Positions 12,462 through 23,063 of a stretch of 64,000 bases of DNA are shown here, in pieces. A program made the translations under genes and the position numbers. Under the pieces are notes generated by a model that saw nothing but the letters and a program-made list of their open reading frames with translations, made no database searches and had not been told where the DNA came from. Each line of letters begins with the position of its first letter. Position 1 is the stretch's first letter. This stretch comes from Agrocybe praecox (taxonomy: Eukaryota; Basidiomycota; Agaricomycetes; Agaricales; Agrocybaceae), in contig OZ024850.1 of the NCBI GenBank assembly GCA_964017145.1, positions 2,767,618 to 2,831,617 on the forward strand. The letters run 5' to 3'.

Positions 12462-15400
12462 AGGATATGTGAGAGCATGAAAGGCGCAAACCTAGCACTT
12501 ACGTTGACACCGTGGCGGTGCTCGGACCACACTAAAATTAGAACTATTGCCCTGGCGAACTAAGTAGCACGAGACTGACGTATCGTGTTTTGAGGCCACA
12601 TCTCCTTTTCGTTTCTGTACTTTCGATAAATTAACCGGTTATTGTAAGCACTATTATAACTACAGCGCCATGCGACAATGCGAAATATAACTGGGAAATA
12701 TGCTCTTAAATTACACGGGTGGCGCAAATGTTGCAATTGGGAACATTCGCAACACGAAAGACTCCGAGTCGAGCTAGCACCACGGAATGCGTTGGAGTAG
12801 TCCAGTATGCAGCTGTGTGGCGTAGCTGTGCTCGGAAGCGCGTCGAGCAGCCTCGCACGATGGCAGTAGTGGTCAAAGGATGATTCCATTCGGCTATGTA
12901 CGCGTCGGGGTCTGTACACGATCTAATCTAATCAGACCGGTTGCACTGCCACAGCGTAGAGCGGGCTAAGATATGGAGGAATGTGTGGCGATTATTGGAA
13001 GCCTAGTCATAAGGAATATTTCCGGGTTCAAGATACATCTCTGCAACGATTTCTATATCGACCCACTCTTCAATGGTTTCGCCGTGGGAGGCAGGTACTA
13101 ACAACGTCCAAATATCCTTCATTTACCATTGCCTTGTAATTAACAGGAGGTAATGGGCCCAAGCGGTCGTTTTTTCTTGCAGCGTGCAGGGATCGCGTAC
13201 TCATGCTTCGGGACGCCGAACACAATGGGCCCGGGCGCCGGTCTACTGATTGGAGGTACAATTCTTGTAGCTCGGGTCTTGTTAGAATGATTTTTGAAAT
13301 TTACGATTGCAATGAAGACATTTTTTTAGCCCCCAAGATGCACCGAGTCATTGTGGTTGATCATATGGTTACTCAGCCACTTCTGTTAGAATCCCTGACG
13401 ATTTTGCGAAAATGTTCCAGAGTAGCCTTTAATTAGATCGACAATGAGGCTACAATAGCTGCCTAATAAAATGACCCCTACTCCTCTATCTACCTCAATA
13501 CACATGAGTCATATAAAACTTGCGGAGTTTCCAGAAGATCTCGGAATGGGAAAATCGGAGAAGTTGGATGATTCGGCGGCCTATAGGGATATCGATCTAG
13601 GCAGATGATAGTTCATCGATTATCGATTCCTAGATAACTTGAGTATGAGACAGGAACATGTAAAGGAACGAGGCTCGAAAAAAACTTTTTGTCAATGTTC
13701 GTTTGTGTGGCTGGCTGGCCCGCTCCTTTGGTTCGTGTGTAGATAATGCCATATAAGTACCTGTTGTAGTTGTGTGTGCAAACGGCTCCGGCGGGAGTTC
13801 CCGGACTCGGGTAAAACTAGACTCAGATGTCTGACTTATCGTTCCTTTGTTTTTCTGTTCACCCACGACCATGACTTCACCTGACCGTTTGGGTCTCCTT
13901 CTCCACATGTTTTCCGTGCTCAGTATATGGACGCCCAGATGGAAGAACATAAGTCACGCTCACCGCCCTTAAGTCAAGTTCTGCTGCGGGTCTTGATGAA
14001 AATGACAAACGGCCCCATGATGGTCTACCGAATGGCAAGGCCATTTTACGAGCTGGAATCGTATTGATTGCGTGCATCTTCCCTAAAATTTTCAGCGGCC
14101 GTACAATGACGGTGTCTATTGCGTCTGCCTCGCGGCAAAGCGACATCAAGTTCTCCAAGTGCCATCAATACTGCCACTTATCTAAAAGTTCCCTTCCCTA
14201 CTTATTTTCTAATTTACTACGCAATTGTAGGCTTAAATTTTGAACTAAAATTATCTTTAGATCTTTTTGTTAGAGTACTCAGACGATCAGATGGCCCACA
14301 TTTCCGACATTCCTTGCGTCGCCATTAGTACATCTTTATGCACCCGCGTGATTGACCTGTATTTCTCGTGTCACCCCGTTCATAACGAGGCAGAGGAATT
14401 TCTTATCAGAAGAATGACAGATGTATTTCAAGTACCCGAGCATTATTCGTTACAAAAAGGTGTATGATATTCTCCCTTGTACGTAAATTGGACCCTTGTT
14501 GGAGTCTTGAATTGGGATGATTCCAACAAGCAATAGTGAATGATCGAACCGCGACTGGTGTAAACTGAAATGTTAATTATATTGATTGTTGGCTAGACCC
14601 AAGCCAGCTAACCAAAGATCGAATTTAACACCGATCGACTACGCCATAGGCTTCGCGCACTGAGCACTGAGCTCGCTGAGGATAAAGTGTTGGATAGCAG
14701 TGAGAACGGATGACATACCACGCCGGAGTTGAGTCATTAATCCGCGGTATAATAGATCTTTGTCAACCATAAGCCAGGGTTCCGTTCGTAGCCGTCTGAG
14801 GATACAATAGTACAGGTATCGCGCTTCTGCTTCCATGCACACATTCTCCGACCTGGGATAACCCATGCCAATGATTCAAAGAGGATGTTGCTCAGTGCCC
14901 GGTGACGTGCGTAGATAGCAATGTGCTCACCCTTGGCTATGTAAAGAACACTGTCGTGGAGCGGCCCTGACAAAGTGCTATCTGAGCAACATGGCTGATG
15001 CGCATGTAATAAAAATACGACTGACAAGCGCCGATGATTGTCTTATCTGGGAGATTACTCCTAATTTGGTTTACGGAGCTGGGTTCCTATAGATCTAGAT
15101 ATGGGAACTTTCTCTTAAAAACCGATGATGTCACTGAAATGATCGCATACACAACCAATATTTCAATCGTTAGACTCGCACACTGTCAGTTAATACAATA
15201 ATCTGTTGGTTGGTTGGCTCGGACACGTTCCTCATGTTCTGCGTTTGAAGACCTTATCTCCACGAACAAATTGAACGCAGATGGAAGTACTAAGGAACGA
15301 TACTGAGCTCAGTTTATAATCTGCGCTTTGCAGTTGAATAAACTTTAACTTATGCCTCTCTACGGGTAGGGACTACGGCACAGGAACGTTATGGCACCCA

Positions 15401-15868
15401 GCTAAAATATTTACTCCGTCGGAAACAAATAAAAATTCGTTCGAATGCCCACAATCCCACGACCCCACACGTATAGGTGCTTTTCTACCGTATCTAAGTT
15501 GCACCAATCTAAGTATAACTCGCTTTTCTATCCATATCTAGTGTCTTCCATTTTTTCGAAGGAGTTGAGTTAGCTCTTCCTTGAGGAAGTTCAATAATGC
15601 CGCAAGATGACTGACACGTGTTTACAGGCTGTGTAACTGCGTTCAAGTTTGACCCAGGTTTTGTTCCCGTTGCACTTGGGTCTTCCCACAAAGAGATATT
15701 TTTATATTTGCCCACACAAGTATACGGTCCGGAGCCACATCAGTTTGTCGATTTCTACAGGTATAAAGGAAGCTAATATCGTATTGTTTTCAGCATCTTG
15801 CACCTCGCAGATATTCTTCAGCTTCGCATATCTTACTTGCTTACTCTTAAATAACTCACACAAGCGCC
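12462..15868. other. Gene-poor 3.4 kb stretch
   Basis: No complete gene can be supported. Open frames at 12560-12919 and 13630-14158 (minus) and 14119-14467 (plus) lack recognisable family motifs and consistent splicing. A possible P450 relic lies at 14640-15027 and is listed separately. Bases 13480-13630 and 15060-15500 are relatively AT-rich with nothing visible. No long terminal repeats or terminal inverted repeats were seen. Confidence 0.5.
14640..15027 (-). pseudogene. Possible cytochrome P450 remnant
   Basis: One minus-strand frame reads LHDSVLYIAKGEHIAIYARHR, which resembles the beta-strand and HR region of fungal P450s (pattern D-S-x-L-x-V-x-K-G-E, then HR, before the PERW motif). 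In another frame, after a gap, GYPRSENVC followed by EARYLYYCILRRL resembles the haem-ligand Cys region and the helix behind it (PRxCxG, then EAxYxxxRxLxRF). The two parts are in different frames, the PERW motif is missing and the spacing is too short, so if this is a P450 it is a decayed fragment. The similarity is short and could be chance. Confidence 0.25.
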
Positions 15869-16366
15869 ATGGTTGCCGAAGTGAGTCACTGTTTAGGCTT
15901 ATAATTACCGGAAAGCACACTGATAACTTCTTTTTTATAGCAAATTTATAAGGTATGTACCGACCATATGATGAGTAAATGACCTCTATAATAACTAGAA
16001 ACGATCTCTTACAGGGAAACTACGCATTTGTTATCCATCATAACGGACGGAGCACAGCCTATGTCGGCAAAGTCATTCCTACACAAACCGAGAGTGTCGA
16101 TGGGGTAAGTTGTGATGATGAATACATAACCGCGCTTACTTATTAGAACCTTTTGAAGACAGTTTACAAATTAGAGTTTGGAGATGGTCTTAAGGCAATT
16201 GTAAAGAAGTCTGAATGCTTTGAGACCACGTACGCCTACATGTGGCTTTATTCTGTATGGGAAACTTAATTCTTCTCATTCTAGGGCTTCGGTATCGGCG
16301 GAAAGCCCACCAGAAGGGTTTCAGTACCGCCCTGCTCCACCAGCATTTGTTCCCCTTTTACCTTGA
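15869..16366 (+). CDS. Small five-exon protein of unknown function
   Basis: Predicted exons 15869-15880, 15941-15952, 16015-16104, 16147-16229 and 16285-16366 give a 92-residue protein. All four introns have GT-AG ends (GTGAGT, GTATGT, GTAAGT and GTACGC donors), and the joins keep one open frame ending at TGA 16364-16366. The first two coding exons are only 12 nt each. The protein begins MVAEQIYKGNYAFVIHHNGR, continues with AYVGKVIPT and a Lys-rich middle, and ends in a Pro-rich tail (SPPEGFQYRPAPPAF). There is no signal peptide or membrane segment and I do not recognise the family. The consistent splicing makes it likely real, although exons this small could also be chance joins. It lies between K2 and K3 on the opposite strand. 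Confidence 0.55.
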
Positions 16367-16548
16367 TTGTATAGAGCACATATCCCGACCTAGGTTTTCT
16401 GCTGGTTTTGGACCCTTTTACTGCGTGTTATAGTACTTGTTCTAAGCAACACACAAAGTAACAATACATGCACTGCGACAAGATGAAGAATGATTCTAAA
16501 GGCCGTGTCACCACACATGCAGAAAGTTCAGAAAGTTGTAATAGATAG

Positions 16549-18057
16549 CTAGATATCGTCAACTTTCAAGGGTTCAATCAGAAGAGACTCCGGTGCCATA
16601 GCGTAAACGATTCTTCTGAGCTTATTTAAAATATCTTTCGCACTGGGGCGAGCTGCGGAAGTGGGCTCCACCATTTCTTTCAAGATGTCGTCAATGGATG
16701 CAATTCCGGACTAAAATGAACAGAGGTTAAGCATGATGGGGACATGGGTAATTATTACTTGCGTTACCTTGAAGTATAACAGGCTTTGGCCTAATTGCCA
16801 AACATCTAGCTTGAAAGGACTATATAGCTCACCAGTGACGCACTCTGGAGCCCGAAGACGGGAATAGCGTTCTGCATTCGCTGCCGAGAACGAACCACCG
16901 AAAGGTAGCCCTGACATTAAGCATTGACTCTCGTGGTTCTCCTGAGGAAACTGTACAGCAGTTTCGAAATCTATGAGATACACACGGGGGCGCGTGGGTG
17001 AAATTTTCTTCGTCAGCATTGATTCAGGGTGCCATTGAACAAGAAAGTTATCTTGGAAGGCGTCCTGTGTAATTTCAATGTAAGGGGTCGTATCATAAGA
17101 ATTCAGTATGTACGTACTCGATGAGCAATATTCAGACTATGGATGAATTCAAGGGCCTGCAATGCAAAACCAGTGAATTTAAAACCATCAATACAAGGAA
17201 TAACAGCACTCGCCTCCAACATCTGCATAATCATATCCAAGACGTCCCCGACGGAGTTCTTTGGCCAACCGCCAAAGGCTTCTGACATCGGTTGACCGAC
17301 TTTAGGGAAAACTCCAAGTACGATATCCTCGAGTTGGATCTCGTCAAGCAGAGGCAGGCAGTGGTTGTTGCTGTAGAAGCTATTGGGTCCCGTTCCTATT
17401 TTCCTCAAAATATCTAGATGGCCTTGGCCTTCCTTTTTGATAGCAATTACGCGTATTATAACATCTTCCCTACTTCGCGTAGTGGCTGCACGATAAAGAC
17501 CATTCTATGAAAGAAGGTGTGAGTCTACAGAAAAGGCATGCATTCGCTCTGAAGTACTAACTCGATATTCCAAGCGAGAAAGTTCTCGCATGCTTCTGGG
17601 GTGTTTATTGGAACTATTGCTGCCTTCGGGGAGAACATAGCTAAATCCATAGGATCTCTTTCGCTCGGGTGAGGTATCCTGTCCTCCATGAAAGCCAGGA
17701 GATACAAGCAAGTGCTCGCCATATCGTTCCCACAAAGTGTAGGCACGATCGTGCAGAATTGGCTTAAGTGTATTCCACGTTTGGTCCCACTGATTTATAC
17801 AGTCGGCATGATCCTTTGGCAATCTCCAGGTATCGAGGTCAACAGGAAGCTACGTATAACGAATGTAAGTCGGCCTACAATGTAGAAAGAGAAAGTTGTA
17901 AGCAAATTACCAATTCTCGCCAGGCCACGTGAAGGTTAGGTTGCTGCGGTTGGACAGCGTCGGAGCCATTGCGATGCTGATTCCAATATATAAATGCAGC
18001 GGCAGCCACAGTGGCAGCAGTGGCAGTGACAGGGATATAGAGAGAAGAAACTGGCAT
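16549..18057 (-). CDS. Membrane-anchored protein-kinase-like protein K3
   Basis: Best-preserved family member, about 407 residues in six exons. Residues about 4-24 (SSLYIPVTATAATVAAAAFIY) form a probable membrane anchor followed by a basic stretch. Then come an exon with QWDQTWNTLKPIL and KRSYGFSYVLP, an exon with VIRVIAIK (Lys about 168), the catalytic loop HRDAFQDN (Asp about 256, Asn about 261), LIDFE (287-289 replaces DFG), RAPECV (APE) and SPFKLDVWQLG. It ends LIEPLKVDDI before a TAG. The intron before the IHSLNIAHR exon has GC (17213-17212) where the other copies have GT. If it is not removed, 19 extra residues are added without a stop, just before the catalytic loop. No glycine-rich loop is evident. 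The family is fungal-specific as far as I can judge; its function is unknown. Confidence 0.82.
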
Positions 18058-18253
18058 GGATGTGGATGTTGAAAAGACGCGACTATCACTGTTGAAAACG
18101 GCGCTACTGTGGGAGAACTATGAAACTCCGAACTGTGTTTGCGCCAATATTAATGGGGTAAAAATAGTTCGCATACCAACCAACCGCCGACGCGCGTCGC
18201 GAACCAGACTCGCTATGATTATTTCATCTATATGTAAAGGCACACCTGAGTAG
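18058..18253 (-). promoter_or_regulatory. Upstream block of K3 conserved with K4 and partly K5
   Basis: About 200 bases upstream of K3 align closely with 20420-20610 upstream of K4: shared GGATGTGGATGTTG, GCGCTACTGTGG, TGAAACTCCGAACTGTGTT and CCAACCAAC blocks, in the same order. Part of it (GTGGGAGAACTATGAA) recurs upstream of K5 near 22630. The duplicated unit therefore included the promoter. Read on the minus strand, a TATA-like TTTATAGATGG lies in the K4 copy near 20590. Confidence 0.5.
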
Positions 18254-18589
18254 TAGGGAGTATATACTCATGTGGGATGTTCTGTGGGATTCCTCAGGAC
18301 CGGATTGCCATCTCGGTGGGATTGGATCTGGTTGCCGTGGGTCGGAGTTTAAGTCGGCACGTTGCGCCGACCTGTCCCAACGCGTGATGCGTATTCGACC
18401 TCGTCACACAGCCTGTTCTGCAACTACCATCCCGCTGGCTGCAATGCCCGTCCAAACAGACTGCCAACGCATTACGCCGCCTTAGCCAATAGGATATATG
18501 GCCATATGGCGAGGCACGACGAACAGGTAGAAAAGAGTGAACAAAGGACGCGCACGAGCTAAACACGCGCTGGCATCTCCGGGTTCGTC

Positions 18590-18880
18590 GTCGTCCTGGC
18601 GCATCGCATCGCAGGTCAAGCTGGCGAGGAACGCACAGGGGGTGGTGTTTACTGTTGAGAGGCTGTCGGGGATGTTGAGGCATGGTGGGATGCGTGCATT
18701 AGAGCCGCAGGTCGAGGCGGGGGTGATGTGCTAGTGGAAGTTTTTGGGAGGGACGGATCGAGGGTGGCGGATGGCGGATTGTGTACTACGGCGCTTTTGT
18801 TGGGTGTGGTACGGAGACTGGGAGACATAGTGTTGCTTTGGGACGGAGCTGGGAACCGACGCCGAGGGAGAGGGAGACCG
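18590..18880 (+). pseudogene. Decayed partial copy of the 5178-10057 gene
   Basis: Bases from about 18600 closely match about 8497-8950 of the large gene. The translation QVKLARNAQGVVF, then ERLSGMLRHGGMRALE, corresponds to QVELARNAQGVVF and the identical next block in the parent. After that the copy is interrupted: a stop codon, and gaps relative to the parent near 18725, 18755 and 18815, while later segments still match (GGCGCTTTTGTTGGGTGT; GACATAGTGTTGCTT). It has no start, no complete exon and no frame, so it is a dead fragment. The parental region has no intron, so DNA copying and reverse transcription cannot be told apart. It sits between K3 and K4 on the strand opposite to them. Confidence 0.85.
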
Positions 18881-19028
18881 AGTACACTTAGATATAACTT
18901 CACGTTATATGATTAACCGATTTCTTTGCACTATCCTAGGGCGGCAGTATGCCCTACCCGACCATCGATGGCTTTGTGTAAGGAGACTTTTATTAAGGCT
19001 GAGTAATATAACATGCTCTACAGGTCTG

Positions 19029-20419
19029 TTAGATATGAACGACTTCCCGAGGGTCAAGTAGAAGTAATTCGGGTGCCATAGCGTAGACAGTTTCTCTGAG
19101 CTTATCTAAAGTCTCGTTCGCACCCAAGCGAGCTGCAGAGTTGGGCTCTGTCATTCCTTTTAAGATGTCGTCGATGGATGAGATCCCCGACTGATGGAAA
19201 GGAAAATAAGAATGGCAAGGAGGTCCGTAATTACTGCTTGTCTTACCTTGAAATATAAGAGGCTTTGGCCTAGTTGTCAAATGTCCAGCTTGAAAGGACT
19301 GTATGGCTCACCAGTGAGGCACTCCGGGGCTTGAGGACGACAGTATCTTTCTGCGTTTGCTGCCGGAAATGAACCACCGAGGGGTAACCCTGTCATGAAG
19401 CATTGATGCTCGTCGTACTCTTGGGGAAATTGTACAGCAGCTTCGAAGTCTATGAGATACACTCGAGGTCGCGTAGGGGATATTTTCTTCGTTAGCATCG
19501 ATTCGGGATGCCATTGAACAAGAAAATTGTCCTCAATGGCGTCCTATATAAATTAGAAAGAGCCGATCAGCGAGGAGGGACATGAACACGATATCTGTAT
19601 GTACGTACTCGATGAGCAATATTCAAACTGTGGATAAACTCGAGTCCCTGCAATGCTCGAACATCATTGACATGAAAATGATCAATTCGAGCAATAGTAA
19701 CACCTACCTCCAACATCTGCATGATCATGTCCAAGATATCTCCGACCGAATTCTTAGGCCATGTCAGACCATATGCGTCAGTCATCGATTGACCAACTTT
19801 AGGGAATACTCCAAAGATGATATCCTCCAGTTGAATCTCGTCTAGCAAAGGCAGAGAGTGATTGTTGCTGTAAAAGCTATTCGGGCCCGTTCCTATTCTC
19901 CTCGATGTTCTTGACCTTCTTTCTTGATAGTAATCACGCGTATAACGACATCTTCTCTGTTGTTACTAGAGGCTGCACGACAAAGACCGTTCTGCGGAAA
20001 GAATTACGAGGTTCCCAAAGAAAAATACATTTTAAAATACTAACTCGATATCCTATGTAACAGAGTTCCCGTATGCCTCTGGGATGATCAATAAAGGCCC
20101 CACTTTGGTCAGGGACAACATATCCAAATCCATATGATTTCCTCAGCTCAGGCAATGAATCAATTTGTTCGGGATAACCGGGGCATATGAGTAGTGCCCC
20201 ACCGAGTCGTTCCCACAATAAGTACCCGCGAGCGTACAACAACGGTCTTAATGTGTTCCGAATCACTAAATCTCGCCAGGCAACCTGAAGGCTCTGTTCC
20301 TCTCGTTGGACGTCATAAGAGTCGTTGTCACGGTGCCGATTCCAGAAGGTAAACACTGCAGCAGTGACGGCTGCGGCTGCTACAGTAGCAGGGATATAGA
20401 GGGAAGAAGAAACTGGCAT
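19029..20419 (-). pseudogene. Kinase-like copy K4, disrupted
   Basis: Starts MPVSSSLYIPATVAAAA like K3 and keeps most motifs: KSYGFGYVVPD, VIRVITIKKEG, DEIQLEDIIFGVFP, FIHSLNIAHR, LIDFEAAVQFP, APECLTGEPYSPFKLDI. Two lesions are visible. First, intron 1 and the start of exon 2 are missing: AWRDLVI runs straight into RNTLRPLLY, removing the LP...QWDQTW segment but keeping frame. Second, compared with K3, ten bases are absent at 19903/19904, directly after the KKEGQEH codons. This throws the frame onto a stop within four codons. Downstream exons are otherwise open, so loss is recent. A product truncated before the catalytic loop is the only one expected. It is called a pseudogene unless the 10-bp gap is an assembly error. 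Confidence 0.78.
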
Positions 20420-20748
20420 GGATGTGGATGTTGGGATGACGCGTCTCTGTCATTGTTGAGAGCAGCGCTACTGTGGAAGAACCATGTGCATGAAACTCCG
20501 AACTGTGTTCGGACCAACGTGCTAAAAATAAGTTGCATGCCAACCAACTGTCGACGCAAACCGGACTCTCGGCCAGGATTCCATCTATAAAGGTACACCT
20601 TAGTAAGAGCTATTTTCTAAAACGCGAAAATAATGCATTAGACGACTTCTGCCTGAATGTCGGAAATGTACTAAGCGTAAAGAAAATACACTGAATACAC
20701 TGTATACAGTAATATATAGATGCACACATCTACCACCGAGCCATGAAA

Positions 20749-22574
20749 TTATACATCGCCAGGCTCCTTGGGGTCAAATAAAAGAGATTCCGTAGGAATA
20801 GCACAGACAACTTGCCTGAGCTTATTTGAAACGGCACTTGCGCCCATTCGAACCCCGGAAGAGGGCTCTGTCATATCTTTTAAAACATTATCGATAGAAG
20901 ATATTCCCGACTAAATGTGATGAAGAATCAGAATGACGAAGAGTAATACGTGAATATTTTTATTGAGCTACCTTGAAATATCTGAGGCTCTGTCCTAATT
21001 GCCAAACGTCCAGCTTGAAAGGGCTGTACAGCTCACCCGTGAGACATTCGGGCGCCTTTGGACGAGAATAGTCTTCTATTTTAGCGTTGGCGAAGGAACC
21101 GCCCAAGGGAAGTCCAGACACGACGCATTGACGCTCTTCGTATTCCTGAGGAAAGTGGACAGCGACTTCAAAGTCTATAAGATACAGCCGAGGGCGTGTG
21201 GATGAGATCGTTTTCGTCAATATTGAATCCGGGTGCCATTGAACGAGGGAATTATCTAGGAATGCGTCCTAAAGAAAGTTAGAGGTTTCTTTGCTATGAA
21301 GTACTCAAGTAGAAGATGGCCGTACGTACTCGATGAGCGATATTCAAGCTGTGAATGAATTCAAGGGCCTGGAATTCGAACTCTGTCAGCCAACCTCCAC
21401 CGCTAAAGGGGTATTACGAGGATGCACTTCTAGCATCTGCATAATCATGTCTAAGACATTGATCGCCGACTGAGTTCTTTGGCCATGCTCATTGCTCCTC
21501 CAAATGCTTGATACATGCACTGTCCGATTTTTTGGGAAAATTCCAAGTATAATGTCCTCAAAATAGATCTCATCAAGCATGGGCCGCCATAGGTAGGGTA
21601 TGATTGTTGTCCCAGAAGCTGTTCGGTCTAGTTACTAAAATTATCAGAATATCTAGGTGATCTTGACCTTGCTCTTTTATGGCGATAACACGTATTACAA
21701 CGTCTATCCCAGTATGACTGGACGCTGCACGATAAAGACCATTCTAGAACAAAATGATAAGTCTCTGGGCAGTATCAGAAGATGCGTCATTGACTCACCA
21801 ATTTTAGGGAAGACACCAGTGATATTCTCGAGCTGGATTTCATCTAACAGGGGGAGAGTATGGTTGTTACTCCAGAAACTATTCGGTCCAGTAGCTATCT
21901 TCTTCAAAATCTCTAGATGATTCTTATCTTCCTCTTTAATGACAACTCTTATTACCACGTTTACCCTACTGTGACTGGAGGCAACACGATAGAGACCGTT
22001 CTGTATCGAAAATAAATCAGCCTTCGTATAAATGTCCGCATAATTTTCCGAAAGCACCAACCCGATAGTAGAGGCGACTAAGTCCCCAAATACTACCATC
22101 AAATCCGGCGTCCGCAGTGCTGCGCTTTGGGATGATATACCCGAATCCATATGATTTCCTCATTTCGGGCAACGTTTTATGGGTGTAGCCCGGTTGTGCG
22201 AGACAAAAGGTCGCCCAACAGCTCCCACAAAGTGAGCCGTGATCATGGAGTGTTTCCTTAAGTGCATCCCATTTTCGACCCCATTGCCTTACACAGTCTA
22301 GAGGACTTACTGAGTCTCTCCAACTAGTATCAAGGTTATCAGGAAGCTGTATCTAGGATATGATAGATGAATCGGCGACTCGATTGCAACAGAAAAGTGA
22401 GAATTACCAAATCTCGACGCGCGACCTGGAGGTTTTGTTTTCCTGTCGGGACAACTAGTATTGAGTTAAAACTTAACGCGATGATGTCTTCCAGAAGGTG
22501 ATAGAAATAGCTGTCGCCGCTGCAGCTGTGACGACAGCAGTGACATGGATATAGGAAAATGAGAAAACAGCCAT
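20749..22574 (-). pseudogene. Kinase-like copy K5, degenerate with duplicated exon 3
   Basis: Starts MAVFSFSYIHVTAVV at 22574, but the frame ends after FWKTSSR, and the homologous continuation (GKQNLQVARRDLV) is in another frame. Exon 2 also changes frame twice around the TLWELLGD block. Exon 3 occurs twice: one copy at about 21790-22005 (IRVVIKEEDKNHLEILKKIA, stopping after GVFPKIG) and another at about 21540-21745 (IRVIAIKEQGQDHLDIL), the second with further frame changes. The 3' exons are well kept: FIHSLNIAHR, LIDFEVAVHFP, KAPECL, SPFKLDVWQLG, ending DPKEPGDV at the TAA. The pattern suggests unequal exchange between tandem copies followed by decay. It is not expected to make a kinase. Confidence 0.8.
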
Positions 22575-23063
22575 CAACGTTGGAAAAACGCGGTATGATC
22601 ATAAGTCATCGAATTAGAATTGTTGCCCGCGTGGGAGAACTATGAATTGGAGGCTAAAAACAGCCCTTAGTAGTACACGTGGTGTGACCTAACGCGTTTG
22701 AACAGAACATTTGACCCGACTAATTCCGTTAACGCATGCTGAGCGCTGAGCGCTGAGCACTTACATATCTCCACAACCCATTGAAGACGTCGAGACGATT
22801 CGACAGTGCTGGACGTTACGGCCTGTATGTGGAATTTGCAAATCGTCCCGGTAAATTCTAGCGTTCCTGTCAGAATAACATTTGCTTACTTACTGCGGAT
22901 TTTCGCCAGATGTTCCCATGGTATAACGTACTCGGTGTTCATGGTCAGAGATATCAATGTGTTCACATGGTATGCCATCTCTATTGTTGCTTCATGCGGC
23001 CGGTATCAAGCTATTCAAATTCCATTACGTCCAGTCTTAACTTGCAACCACTGTCAGAGTGAG
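22575..23063. promoter_or_regulatory. Intergenic between divergent K5 and ABC2
   Basis: This 489-base interval contains the promoters of K5 (minus, dead) and ABC2 (plus). Near K5 it keeps the family block GTGGGAGAACTATGAA. At 22739-22761 there is a short tandem repeat of GAGCGCT. A start codon at 22806 opens a frame that runs into the ABC2 start in frame, but homology with ABC1 begins only at 23064, so the downstream Met is preferred. Confidence 0.4.

Noticed and set aside
13630..14158. Two overlapping minus-strand frames
   Set aside because: Composition is coding-like in places, but frames conflict and no family or splice pattern was recognised.
12462..15868. Transposon or retroelement
   Set aside because: The gene-poor DNA suggested one, but no terminal repeats, transposase or reverse-transcriptase motifs were seen.
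22806..23063. Upstream start for ABC2 at 22806
   Set aside because: The frame is open, but similarity with ABC1 begins at 23064 and the extra 86 residues have no counterpart in ABC1 or ABC3.
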